Positions 15,401-24,455 of a DNA stretch of 64,000 nt are shown piece by piece (the first letter of the stretch is position 1; each line of letters opens with the position of its first letter). The position numbers were made by a program, and so were the translations under genes. This DNA is from Watersipora subatra (lineage: Eukaryota > Bryozoa > Gymnolaemata > Cheilostomatida > Watersiporidae): the NCBI RefSeq assembly GCF_963576615.1, contig NC_088711.1, forward strand, positions 23,220,182-23,284,181, written 5' to 3'. The notes under the pieces are model-generated. The model was not told the origin of the DNA and searched no databases. It worked only from the letters and a program-made list of their open reading frames with translations.

Positions 15401-16195
15401 TAAATTATTTTATTCAAAGCGTTAGACTGGTGAGAATAAGGAACTATATTTTACTGGTAGATATTGGTACTGCTGATAGCTTAGCACCTTCATTAGTGTC
15501 TGAACCAATATCAATCAGATTAGCTCACACAACCTAAGCAAATGTGCAAAAACTAATCATAGTCAAAATTAAATAGATGACAAAGCAAAGTCAACACTGA
15601 TGTAAGTCTAAATGCAAAATATTGCGTATAAAACGATTCCTCCAAAAATACACATAACAATGTATAACAGGGACATACCTGCCAACTCTCACGCATTGGG
15701 CGTGAGACTCACGCAATCACCCCAAAGAAAAAATGAAAATGCGTGAGATTTTTGCCCCAATTTCCACAATTTTATATATACTATCGTTGATACATCAATT
15801 GCCCCAAAACCAAATCTCACGCATTGCCCCACTCTTGGGTTGGCAGGTCTGAACAGGGATCTATTCGCAGTCGTCACCAGACAGTTAGCAAAACTATTTT
15901 GTGTAAACCAAAAACGCAATGAGCTAAACTGCTTTAATGAACAACCAACAGTTTTCATTTTAACTTACTATTTTGTATTGTTAGTTGGTTGTGATATAAT
16001 AGGAAGTGAACGTTAGGTAACGAACAAAAAGTGTAAGACGAAAATGATAATAATAATACGTCAAACGTCGGCAGGCATTTTTAATATACACAATCATTGT
16101 TTACAACTTTGATTATTTCAACTCACTGTTGGAGGTGGTGGAGCTGGAGTAAAATCTGCAGGAGGAGGGGGAGGAGGCGGTGGTATTGATGCCAT
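419..16195 (-). CDS. WASHC2: WASH complex subunit 2 (FAM21), 15 exons, C-terminus off window
   Basis: Exons in coding order: 16195-16127, 10738-10586, 9892-9800, 9692-9621, 8124-8059, 7010-6913, 6823-6657, 6039-5888, 5769-5562, 5383-5276, 5024-4833, 4477-4188, 3006-2920, 2780-2713, 508-419. All have AG/GT borders and phases that join without a stop, giving about 637 residues. The head (about residues 55-240) matches FAM21: WSLAGDTALLLSLKEMSKD, ISRTHSLGKEID, NAFNEFITLANNQFVEN, RVYDEDV, LIPKISQAVSLGLNVLE, LKDPYVLRSLPVVIGSQAF. FASELAKKIG follows near residue 340. The acidic tail has repeated LF motifs (DDDLFGTA, DDLFGAPESDDDGGLFSS, GGLFDSGGGLFDN, HDLFGDNSDEEDW, EEEDSLFDK, SGLFGSDGEGDS), which in FAM21 bind retromer VPS35, and MPAGAVSMFGG. 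FAM21 tethers the WASH actin-nucleating complex to endosomes. The start is the ATG at 16195, opening MASIPPPPPPPPADF, a proline-rich extension absent from the vertebrate protein as I know it. The last donor (CG|gtaaga at 418) shows that further exons lie to the left. Confidence 0.94.
652..772. repeat. 38-bp tandem repeat, 3 units
   Basis: ATTTAACTCATGTATTTATG followed by GTATAATGTGTACTATAA repeats three times (652-765), with one base change in the third unit and a short partial fourth. It is intronic in WASHC2. Confidence 0.93.
1119..2516. mobile_element. 1.4-kb TTAA-flanked element with ~135-bp terminal inverted repeats (family A)
   Basis: The termini AGAATAGAGAAAGCATAATA (left) and its complement (right) begin inverted repeats of about 135 bp with few mismatches. 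The target TTAA is present at 1115-1118 and 2517-2520. The outer part of each repeat is itself a small hairpin (AAAGCATAATATTATTATGC). The interior holds only short ORFs (88 codons at 2159-2425 on plus) without a recognisable transposase, so this is a non-autonomous or decayed copy. TTAA duplication is typical of the piggyBac superfamily, although the AG termini are not the usual CC. It sits in a WASHC2 intron. Confidence 0.85.
3258..4067. mobile_element. TTAA-flanked inverted-repeat element, family B copy 1
   Basis: The ends are AGGTTGACTTGCAACAAAAT and its complement, with inverted repeats over 150 bp long (the sequence CACCATGTCTTACTCTGCTG recurs inverted near both ends). TTAA flanks both sides (3254-3257, 4068-4071). 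Three copies lie in this window. No transposase is visible; the 65-codon ORF at 3523-3720 is inside it and is not a host gene. It lies in a WASHC2 intron. Confidence 0.88.
6118..6445. repeat. Long purine tract
   Basis: More than 300 bp of almost pure A/G on the plus strand (AGGAGAGAGAAGGAGGAGGA, AGAGAGAGGAAGAAC and similar). The complementary pyrimidine tract lies on the WASHC2 sense strand between exons 6657-6823 and 5888-6039. The 225-codon minus ORF through it (Ser/Leu/Phe-rich) is compositional. Confidence 0.85.
7069..7923. mobile_element. TTAA-flanked inverted-repeat element, family B copy 2
   Basis: Same family as 3258-4067, starting AGGATGACTTGCAACAAAAT and ending in the complement. 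TTAA is present at 7065-7068 and 7924-7927. The 855-bp length and internal sequence (TGTTGGTCACTTGGGATAGT, AAAACCCGAAGTATTTGCC) are shared with copy 1. It is intronic in WASHC2. Confidence 0.88.
8251..8370. repeat. Degenerate GGTACACTACACATG repeat
   Basis: GGTACACTACACAT-type words (GGTACACTACACATGGTACA and variants) recur about six times, broken by TGCCCACCTTACA spacers. It is intronic in WASHC2, about 130 bp from exon 8059-8124. Confidence 0.75.
9968..10397. mobile_element. 430-bp inverted-repeat MITE (family D), TTMA target
   Basis: The left end AGATAAACTTATACAAGACT and the complement of the right end AGATGAAGTTACACAAAGTT align over more than 100 bp. They include the shared inner block GAGGTGATCTGACTGCC on the left and GGCAGTCAGATCACCTC on the right. 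Flanks are TTCA (left, 9964-9967) and TTAA (right, 10398-10401), one base apart. It lies in the WASHC2 intron between exons 2 and 3. No coding capacity is visible. Confidence 0.78.
10739..11975. other. WASHC2 intron 1, left part
   Basis: No exon. A perfect 9-bp stem-loop, AGCCTGAGT...ACTCAGGCT, lies at 11050-11073. The right part of the intron (14349-15665) shows nothing recognisable, and 15860-16126 is also empty. Confidence 0.5.
11976..12112 (+). repeat. tRNA-derived SINE
   Basis: A-box-like TGGCGTAGCTTAATTGGTTA and B-box-like GAGGTTTCAAATTTC are followed by the family tail CTTGCTATAGGGATTTGTCA, GCTATAGCTGGACAGACGAA, TTGAGATCTATATA. The same tail occurs at 44528-44695 and in the composites. 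The head has lost tRNA pairing, so it is not a tRNA gene. It sits directly before the hAT element at 12122. Confidence 0.6.
12122..13383. mobile_element. Non-autonomous hAT (Charlie-like) transposon with perfect 8-bp target duplication
   Basis: It begins CAGGGGTGTCCAAACTTTTT, then GGGGCCAGATTTGGC, and ends GGGCCGCATGTGGCCCGCGG...GAGAATGTCTG, the well-known hAT terminal pattern. The 8-bp duplication GTCTAAAG is exact at 12114-12121 and 13384-13391. Interior ORFs (67, 71 and 60 codons) show no hAT transposase motif. A second pair of inverted motifs (ACCCTGGCCG near 12640, CGGCCGCTAGGGTT-like near 13250) may mark a nested element. It is intronic in WASHC2. Confidence 0.92.
13475..14344. mobile_element. 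Family B inverted-repeat element, copy 3, in opposite orientation, with TTCA duplication
   Basis: Terminal sequence AGATTTACTTGCAACAAAAT on the left and GGAAGTCAACCT on the right. The interior is the reverse of copies 1 and 2 (the TCAGATCATGTGACCCATAC side now lies left of centre). Both flanks read TTCA (13471-13474, 14345-14348). This non-palindromic 4-bp duplication confirms the duplication length for the family and suggests a relaxed TTAA target. Confidence 0.87.
15674..15851. mobile_element. 178-bp hAT-type MITE with 8-bp target duplication
   Basis: Starts CATACCTGCCAACTCTCACG and ends GGGTTGGCAGGTCTG. Inner inverted blocks carry CTCACGCATT. The 8-bp AACAGGGA is exact at 15666-15673 and 15852-15859. 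CA...TG termini and 8-bp duplications fit the hAT superfamily. It lies in the first WASHC2 intron and has no coding potential. Confidence 0.85.
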
Positions 16196-16803
16196 GTTTA
16201 TCGTCGACCAAGCATCCTTGAACTCGATGGGGACAGTTTAATAGAAACAAAATCCTGACGAAACACCTTACGATTAGTAATCAAACGCCGACCACAGGCA
16301 TCCACGATTGTGTGATTACTATGGTATATAAAAATTTGTCCAGAAAGAATCGACGTCAAGTTTCTACATAAAATTATCGAGTTGTTTTCCACCGTCGTAA
16401 TAATTCGCTTAGCATGCCAAATAACGAAGGAGAGGATACAATTCCAAAGTTATGTTTTGTTTCGATTGATGCTGCTGTTAAAAGCCTATTGTACGTAGAC
16501 AAAGTGATTGATACTTGTTTTACGAAATTATTTAAATATCTAACTTCTTGTATATTATGTTTGTTCTATATAAAAGAGAAAAAGAATACATTTTTTCTTC
16601 TAGCTGTGACCATCAAAACAAACTATCGAACCAGCTATAGATCAAATTGTTTACAAATTCAGAATCTTTTGAAAAAATGTGGAATGAAACATTTTTTGCA
16701 GCTAGATTGCTTAATTACAATTAAAATGGCAAACTTGTAAATATACATCTTACATACATGCTTCAATTCGTTTAAGAGTAAATATGAGTTGAGTCAAATT
16801 GAA
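16196..16803. other. Spacer between the GAL3ST-like stop and the WASHC2 start
   Basis: 609 bp must hold the GAL3ST-like 3' UTR and the WASHC2 promoter and 5' UTR. No AATAAA on the minus strand is evident. A plus ORF at 16414-16740 (108 codons) has no recognisable similarity and ends in low-complexity sequence. Confidence 0.5.
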
Positions 16804-19800
16804 TCAATACAGATGCTGCCAATGAATGTAATAGAAAGATAATGCTTTATTATTGATCTCTGTTACAAAAGACAACTCAACTCTTGCAAGATTAATACAT
16901 GTTTCATTCTTTAGTCCTTCATTAGTAAGAAGGTAACCAAAAGCTCCATTGCCAAATGGGTGGAACATGTCCACTTTAATTTGTGCAGCAGGTTTAATGG
17001 CTGCTATACAATAAACTGTCCACTGGTCTCTCAGGGCCTTCAACTCTGCAACTTCTTTTTCAATATATTCTTTGTTATCTGCTATAGTTCGTTCCAACTT
17101 TCTCTTAAAATGAAAGTAAAGTCTTGAGTCTGCTTGCATGACTTCATATACTTGTTTTCTGTCATCATCAGTATCTGAAACATCTACCCCGACTCCACCA
17201 GTCACATTTTTATAACGTAAACTAGTCATATTTTTTAGGCGAATATTTTTTGAGAAATAAAGAATATCGTGATTCTTCCAGTTAAGCATATCTCGCAGGA
17301 CTATCAGTGACTCATCAAAATACTCGACGACAATGACTAGATGAAATCGCTCATCGAGCATGGTGATGTATTCATCTACTCTGCTCAAGTCTGACATGGC
17401 ATTCATTGGGTAGCCAAGGTCAAACATTGTGGGATTATGCAGAGGAGTGTCACAAACATATTGATTACTAGCCGCTTTAGAAATCAGAGCAGACAAAGGT
17501 TTTCTACTGCATATCAGCCAGTTTGAATAGACATAAGTGGACACTAGCTGAGTGAAAGGATCACGAACTGCAGTAAGAAAAAATGTGTCATTAGCCATAA
17601 ATGCGGCTAATTTTGGAGAATAGACAGAGTGAAAGCAGAGAATGTCTGGTGATTTAGAAGTATCTCTTGCGTGTTTTTGTGGATCAAAAGGTTCCGGCCA
17701 TCCGATATGATTACCTGAAACCTTTGGTCGCATGAAAGTCAAGTTATGACCGAATCCATATCTTATTATAATATTCTGTATAGTCGAACTGGCGCATTTG
17801 TGAGTTTTTATAAAAGCAATATGTTGTGCAAGTTTGTTCTCTGAACTCCAAGACAAATTATACACAGGAGTTATTTTCTCTTGGTTGTGAGTAACTTGTT
17901 CAATAACTTCTCTGAGGGTGAAGTATCTCTGTAGATAACCTACAACAAATTTAACATTAAGGACATAGTGAGGCACAGTTTAACAGGTGGGTAGTCAAAA
18001 ATACCAACAGAAATTCATCTAACCTTCTTTGCTATCATCAGATTAATTAGCAAATATCTCTTGCATGAAGAATAGTAAAAATATATTGCACATTTCTAAA
18101 AGAGATTTAGCCATTGCGGAATATCTGTAATCTAATAACTTAAATGGAAAAAGGTAGTTCAGCTAAAGATCTAGTCATTTTTAGCTGCATCCTTCATGTG
18201 AGAACTTAGTTTGTCAGAGAATCTGTGAGAGAATCTTTGTCTCTCACATAGCAGACAAAATGTCGTATGTCTTATATTGTCAAACAGTTAGCTTATCAGA
18301 TAAAATCACATCATACATGTCTAACTATAATATCTCATGACTCATTAAATATCTTTATCTATCCTACTAATACTTGAAAAAAGCATATGAAAGAAACCTG
18401 TTAAATAATTGTTATTTACATCACACTAAACTTTGACATAAACTGCTACTGATTACATGTGTGATACTTGGAGTTATCTGTGTCAGAATGGAGGTGATCT
18501 GTGTTTCCATGATGAGGAAGTTGGGATGCAATTAAAGAGTAAGCTATCAGTGTTTCAATAGATAGGATAGATAGTAATTACTGCATTAACCTTGCTGCTG
18601 CAGCTAATAGTTACAAACAATGTGATTCTCAACAGCTGGTAAATTTGGTTTTATATAAAAATTCAGCTATAATGTTCGTAATAATTTGCACTATAGTAAG
18701 ACCAGTGTCCATCCGTTGATCCGAAGCTACTTTGTCCGAAGCCACGAATCAGGCCCCGGGCGTCACATTCAAAGACAAGCACGCTACCACCTTACAACTC
18801 GAGAGCCCGAACAATTTTTTAGATGATTCTCCGTATACTTATTACTCATGATGATTTCTCACGATGCATGAGACTGCCGAGTCTACTAGGTGCAATATAA
18901 GGTATATATAAGCAGCAATGGCAGCATATGATATAAGGTATATATAAGCAGCAATGGCAGCATATGATATAAGGTACATATAAGCAGCAATGGCAGCATA
19001 TGATATAAGGTACATATAAGCAGCAATGGCAGCATATGATATAAGGTACATATAAGCAGCAATGGCAGCATATGATATAAGGTATATATAAGCAGCAATG
19101 GCAGCATATGATATAAGGTATATATAAGCAGCAATGGCAGCATATGATATAAGGTATATATAAGCAGCAATGGCAGCATATGATATAAGGTATATATAAG
19201 CAGCAATGGCAGCATATGATATAAGGTATATATAAGCAGCAATGGCAGCATATGATATAAGGTATATATAAGCAGCAATGGCAGCATATGATATAAGGTA
19301 TATATATGCAGCAATGGCAGCATATGATATAAGGTACATATAAGCAGCAATGGCAGCATATGATATAAGGTATATATAAGCAGCAATGGCAGCATATGAT
19401 ATAAGGTATATATAAGCAGCAATGGCAGCATATGATATAAGGTACATATAAGCAGCAATGGCAGCATATGATATAAGGTACATATAAGCAGCAATGGCAG
19501 CATATGATATAAGGTATATATAAGCAGCAATGGCAGCATATGATATAAGGTACATATAAGCAGCAATGGCAGCATATGATATAAGGTACATATAAGCAGC
19601 AATGGCAGCATATGATATAAGGTATATATAAGCAGCAATGGCAGCATATGATATAAGGTACATATAAGCAGCAATGGCAGCATATGATATAAGGTACATA
19701 TAAGCAGCAATGGCAGCATGTGATATAAGGTACATATAAGCAGCAATGGCAGCATATGATATAAGGTATATATAAGCAGCAATGGCAGCATATGATATAA

Positions 19801-21289
19801 GGTACATATAAGCAGCAATGGCAGCATATGATATAAGGTACATATAAGCAGCAATGACAGCATATGATATAAGGTACATATAAGCAGCAGTGGCAGCATA
19901 TGCGCAAATGTAAAAAATTTGATCAGCCAATCATTAATAATATAGCAGCGTAGTTTTGCGTAATTTTTTTTCTTGTGGTTTGAGATCTAGAATTTTGCTC
20001 ATCCACCGTGGAGAAGCCTATGGGAATGCTATGTGCAGAACTGATGACTTGACATGTGCCTTTATTGATTAGACTTTGTATGAAATATCTGCTTGGTTTC
20101 TGTTTCCATACACTTTCTATTGTTCTTCCTTTGTTGATTAGTTCCTTTCTCTCTTTCCTAAGCATGACACATTATCTTTCTACAATTATCCCTGTTACAC
20201 TAAGTAATGTGCTTTTCATCGCATTCCCCATTCTTTGTCCAAACTCCTCCATGCTAATTTTCTGAACATTTTATGTCATTCTGCTCATTCAGCTTAAATT
20301 GTTATAGTTGCTGTAGCTGCTGTCCCCATCGCTTATGCAAGGTGAGACTTGAAACATATCTTCTCTAGTACCTCGTCTCCACTAGCATCCACAATTACCA
20401 TTGCAATGTGATGACTTGACATAGATGCGGATAAAAAGAAAAAACAACCACCAGCTTAGGAAATCCGGGCTTGAGATAGTTCAGGTTTCACTGCACCCAG
20501 CCTTTTTGGTGGTTTTATCACCCAGTTTTCTTAGTGCTCTAATCACCCAGTCTTCTTAGTGCTCTAATCACCCAGTTTCTATTTACCTTAGCTGAGGACA
20601 AGTAAAACTGGTATCTCGGGGTGTCTAAGAGTGGTTTAGACTAGCATATAACATGGTTAACTAGATCCCCATGACCTTTGATGCTGTACGAATTTAAATT
20701 TGCTGAAACAGGTTTACAGACAATTATTGGCATATTGTTAAAAAATTGAAGGTTTCTTTAAAATCACAACAATAGCAATAAGTGAAGAGACTTGTTAAAT
20801 ATTTTTATGCATGAGATTTTCTCCTTAGTAGTAAAAGTTACATATTTCATTTTCATCTGTGATTTGGTGAAGGTTATAGTTATATAAACATTGTTTCATG
20901 CTCTACTATCAACTACGTAAAAAATCTCGTTTCAACTTAAATGAGATGTTAGCAGCTGAGTAACAATGAATTTTGTATTTTCAGTAATTTCCATCTGATT
21001 ACTTTTAATTCAACTAAACAGCAACTCTCAATAGTAATGAATGAATCACAATCGGCCTTCCCATATTATAAATTTTTAGTGACTCATGTAAAAATCTTAA
21101 TAGCTCAACAACTAAAGAACCTGCATACATTGTCAATGAAGGCTTCAAAAGCCCGATAATAAAGTACATACCGTGTGCTTTGGATGCGTACTCTATATCA
21201 GACAGAGCCGTCAGTTGTAAACCAAGAATTAAGGCAACACCAAACCCTAAGGCAATAGCACGTCTTCGTGTGCAGACTACGTATAGCAT
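16804..21289 (-). CDS. Galactose-3-O-sulfotransferase family protein (GAL3ST-like), 2 exons, complete
   Basis: Exon 1 is 21289-21172 and ends in phase 1. Exon 2 is 17939-16804 and ends in TGA. Together they encode about 417 residues, within the family range. Exon 1 gives a short basic N-terminus (CTRRR) followed by a hydrophobic segment at about residues 11-30, the type II signal anchor of a Golgi enzyme. Exon 2 carries the PAPS 5'-phosphosulfate loop FIKTHKCASSTIQN (Lys84-Thr92) and the 3'-phosphate-binding stretch FLTAVRDPFTQLVSTY (RDP at 165-167). HIGWPEPFDP and CFHSVYSPKLAAFM between them are in the family's usual order. Possible N-glycosylation sites include NLS (67), NLT (105) and NDT (156). 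Known members transfer sulfate from PAPS to O-3 of galactose on glycolipids or glycoproteins; the substrate here cannot be assigned. The single intron holds the 36-bp minisatellite. The stop lies 609 bp from the WASHC2 start codon on the same strand. Confidence 0.93.
18895..19902. repeat. Minisatellite, 28 units of exactly 36 bp
   Basis: The unit is ATATAAGGTATATATAAGCA followed by GCAATGGCAGCATATG. Twenty-eight units fill 1,008 bp with no indel. Variation is mainly one base (GGTATATA or GGTACATA), and runs of the two variants suggest local unit conversion. Because 36 is a multiple of 3 and the minus strand lacks stops, three overlapping ORFs of more than 330 codons arise; they are artefacts. 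It lies in the single intron of the GAL3ST-like gene. Confidence 0.97.
19903..21171. other. Remainder of the GAL3ST-like intron
   Basis: No exon seen. A short direct repeat (CACCCAGTCTTCTTAGTGCT, 20518-20575) is the only structure. On the other side of the minisatellite, 17940-18894 is likewise featureless. Confidence 0.5.
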
Positions 21290-21797
21290 TACACCGCTTC
21301 TATATCTTCTCTACTAAACAGACTGCTTTGGTCTAAACTCAACAACTCAAGCAAGTAGATAATTATTACTGGGAGCTTTATTGTTGCTGGTCAGTTTTTG
21401 AATAACAACTAAACATTAGAATCAATAATTCTTTTTGTGTGTACATCTTTTATTCTGTAGAATTGTGTGTCAAGCCTTAGCGTCTAGTTTTAACATCGAA
21501 TTGCAAAGTCAAACGATATAAATGGTCTATCACAGTACCATTGAACAGCTTTGCCAACTCTCTGTATGCTGTTTATTCATAGAATAAAAATCATTCTCAA
21601 GGTCAGTAAAAATGCGAATGCTTATGTGCGCATATGAGACAGCACGCTGTAATGTGATAAGTTATCTCAAGTACAAACAAGAACATTAAGCTTAAAGAAT
21701 AAGAACACGAGTATTTATAGGCCTAAATACTGTTACCTTTAATTACTCTAACCATGACAAGTCTTCAAGAAACACTCCATTAATGTCAATGTTAGCA

Positions 21798-24455
21798 TCT
21801 ACTATATAAACGGCAATCGTTGTCTGTGTGTGTGCGTGCGTGTGTGCGTGCGTGTGTGTGTAGTTGGGTGTCCGCCTAATAGAGTACCGTACTTTTTGGA
21901 CTATTAGCTGCTACTAGGTATCTAGGGCACATTAACGGGAATCTCTGGTTAGTGCGCCTCTATACATAACCTATTCATCGTTTTACACAAAAATCACGTG
22001 ATCTCTGGTTAATGCGCCTCTTTCAGTGTCCAACGGCACTGTTCCGTTTTAAACAGCAAAGTTGCTGCCGTGTTAAAAAGCACCGTCCTGAGTTCTGCGG
22101 CCTATACAAAGGTGCCTATACAGCTATACAAATATACTACTCATTAAATAAAATAAATTAATGAGTAGTAATTTACATGCGATTAATATTTACTGCCAAC
22201 GTGTACCAAGAAGGTCACGCGAACGTTGGTTTATTGCGGTCACTGAAAAAACACAGTTCTCACCTACTAAATTTCTACATAAAAAAGGTAAGTATTTCTT
22301 ATTCAATGTTGTATTGTCTATGAATTGTCACACTTCCAATGCATAACCTTTTCACTTGCGTCCATGTACAAATTTAGCTATCGGCCTACTGCCAGCCATT
22401 TTGCCGATATTGCTTCATGATATTTTTTCAATTTGAAACTTCATCTAGAACGTTTGTTTTGGTTATACATTTCATTTTACCAACATATTAACAAGCACTG
22501 CTATGCAAAAAATTCATTTTATCTATACTTTGTGCATTTTAATTATTTGTGTAATCACAAAAATCTGAATCGGCTATAATGTCATCAACATAAGTAATTG
22601 TTTTCTAACTCGATGGCGTTTTCAAAACTTTCACAAAAACTGGTTGTTTTCAATTTGGAAATTCTGAAACAAAGATTTAAAATTAAATTTTAGGCTAATT
22701 TTATAGAGAAATCTTTGGACTACACTGTCACTACCATAAAAGTCTTAAAGATCGTTGGCTATGTTATCAACGAATAATAAAATCAGTTACCAGCAATTGC
22801 TGGGAAAGTCGCAAAAATGTGTCTATGGCGGTCGACCATAGAAAACGCATAAATGAGTCTACTTCAGTGAAAGGGTTAAAAACGTTAGATTTGCCATTGT
22901 TTGTGATACTAAACATGTTCATTTCCTTCCGCTGCTGAGTTACTTTTACTTTTTTTTAGCCACGAGTACTACAGAACTACAGCTACTACAGAACTTGCAC
23001 GGGTACGAGTACTGCTACTGCGTTTTACCTTTTTTACTAAATTTCTACATCGAAAAGGTTAGTACTTCTTATTCAATGTTGTATTGTCTATGAATTGCCA
23101 CACCTCCACTACTTAAAACGTTGGATTAGCAACCATTCGTGATAGTAAACATGTTCATTTCCTTCCTCGGCTGACTACTTTTTCTCTTTTTTCAGCTACG
23201 AGTACTACAGAACTACAGCTACTATAGAACTTGCACGGACACTCCGAGCGTTGTGATAGGCGACGGTGAGAAGAAAGCGAGCAGCGTATATTACAAAAAA
23301 GCAGACCATCTCATTCACCTTTAGAAACTCTTGAAGCAGTACAATGCCTCCCAAAAAGCCTACTGCCCAAACGCAAGAACAGATTGATTTCCGTAGAGAA
23401 AAAGACCAAATTCACAAAGCAGCAGCTAGACAAGCAGAAACTGCAGAGCAAACACAGCTACGCTCATAACGAAACAGAATAGCAGCTGCTAGAAGAACAT
23501 AAACCGCTGAACAAACACAGGTACATCGAGAGCAGGCCAGAATAGATGCTGCAGCTGCTAGAAGTGCAGAGACTGCTCAGCCGACCCAGCAGAAACTCAA
23601 ACGGTTCAGAACAGCCGCTACAGTGGCGGGGCGCGCAGAAACCTCCGAGCAGATGCAACGGCAACAAGAACATGATGCACTAGCTACAACAGCTGCTCGG
23701 CGAGCTGAAATTTCAGAGCAGATGTAACGGTGACAACAGCGAGATGCGCTAACTACAGCAGCTGCTACCAGGTGCCATGTATGGGCAGAAAACTTCGCAC
23801 TTGACTACAGTCCTGTAACACAGTATAGGGCCAAATTTTTTTATAGGACGAATGTCCAAAAATGCTCCAGATGTAATTCCTTACGTTGGAAAGGCGAAAG
23901 ACCATATATGTAGTTTATATAGTAGATTTTATTGAAAATAAATTTTATCAACACAACCACATTACTGCTGCACAGTTTGTATATACCATGTCAAAACACA
24001 GGCTATAGACGGAGACCTGGTGAGTCATGATTAGTGTTTTAAGCATGTAGAAGTCTCAATTCAATAAATACTGGTGATAGCTTAGCAGTGCAAAAGCAAA
24101 ATATTTTTTAGAATTTCTTAAAATATGTAAAACTCTTCAATACTGCCAGTTTGAAGAGCTTCAGTTTGCCTAGCAATGTCAATTTCATTATCAGTTCTGT
24201 GTACAAAATTATGACAACTCCGATTTGAGTGGTTCAAGACTGATGCATTGTAGACTAGCTGTAGAACACATTGCATATTGCCATTGGTCTTTCCAACATT
24301 ATTGACATGTACGACTTCATATGTGTATGCAGTCTGATCAGCACAAAAATTTTAGTAGAATGCATATTTGGAGTTGTTTTACAGTATGAGAAACAACTTT
24401 CAATAAAACTATTACTGTAAGTAAATCTGTTCCCGAACACGGGTAATGCAGCTAG
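21798..24455 (+). mobile_element. Decayed Helitron, both ends intact
   Basis: The 5' end is A|TCTACTATATAAACGGCAA followed by a TG-rich tract. The 3' end has the hairpin CCCGaacaCGGG followed by TAATGCAGCTAG|T, the canonical Helitron CTRR terminus inserted between A and T (host A at 21797, host T at 24456). It contains a broken reading frame with Helitron N-terminal features (next entry). Blocks at about 22258-22335 and 22877-23008 recur at about 23037-23105 and 23106-23240, an internal duplication. No RC-Rep or helicase domain remains, so transposition would need help from an intact element. Confidence 0.85.
23344..23913 (+). pseudogene. Remnant of a Helitron-type ORF (N-terminal region only)
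   Basis: The ATG at 23344 opens MPPKKPTAQTQEQIDFRREK. The frame then shows repeated R-A-E-T-x-E-Q units (RQAETAEQTQ, RSAETAQPTQ, GRAETSEQMQ, RRAEISEQM), the low-complexity head seen before the Rep domain in many Helitron proteins. A C-x2-C...W-K-G-E stretch (KCSRCNSLRWKGERP) ends at 23913. Four in-frame stops (TAA three times, TGA once) break it. The later Rep and helicase domains are absent. I judge this a dead transposon gene, not a host gene. Confidence 0.75.

Noticed and set aside
16414-16740. Plus-strand 108-codon ORF as a divergent gene
   Set aside because: No recognised similarity, the second half is low-complexity, and it lies in the spacer between two minus-strand genes.
18842-19930. 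Three overlapping minus-strand ORFs of 337-362 codons
   Set aside because: They are the 36-bp minisatellite read in three frames; all frames are open because the unit lacks stops, so none shows coding evidence.
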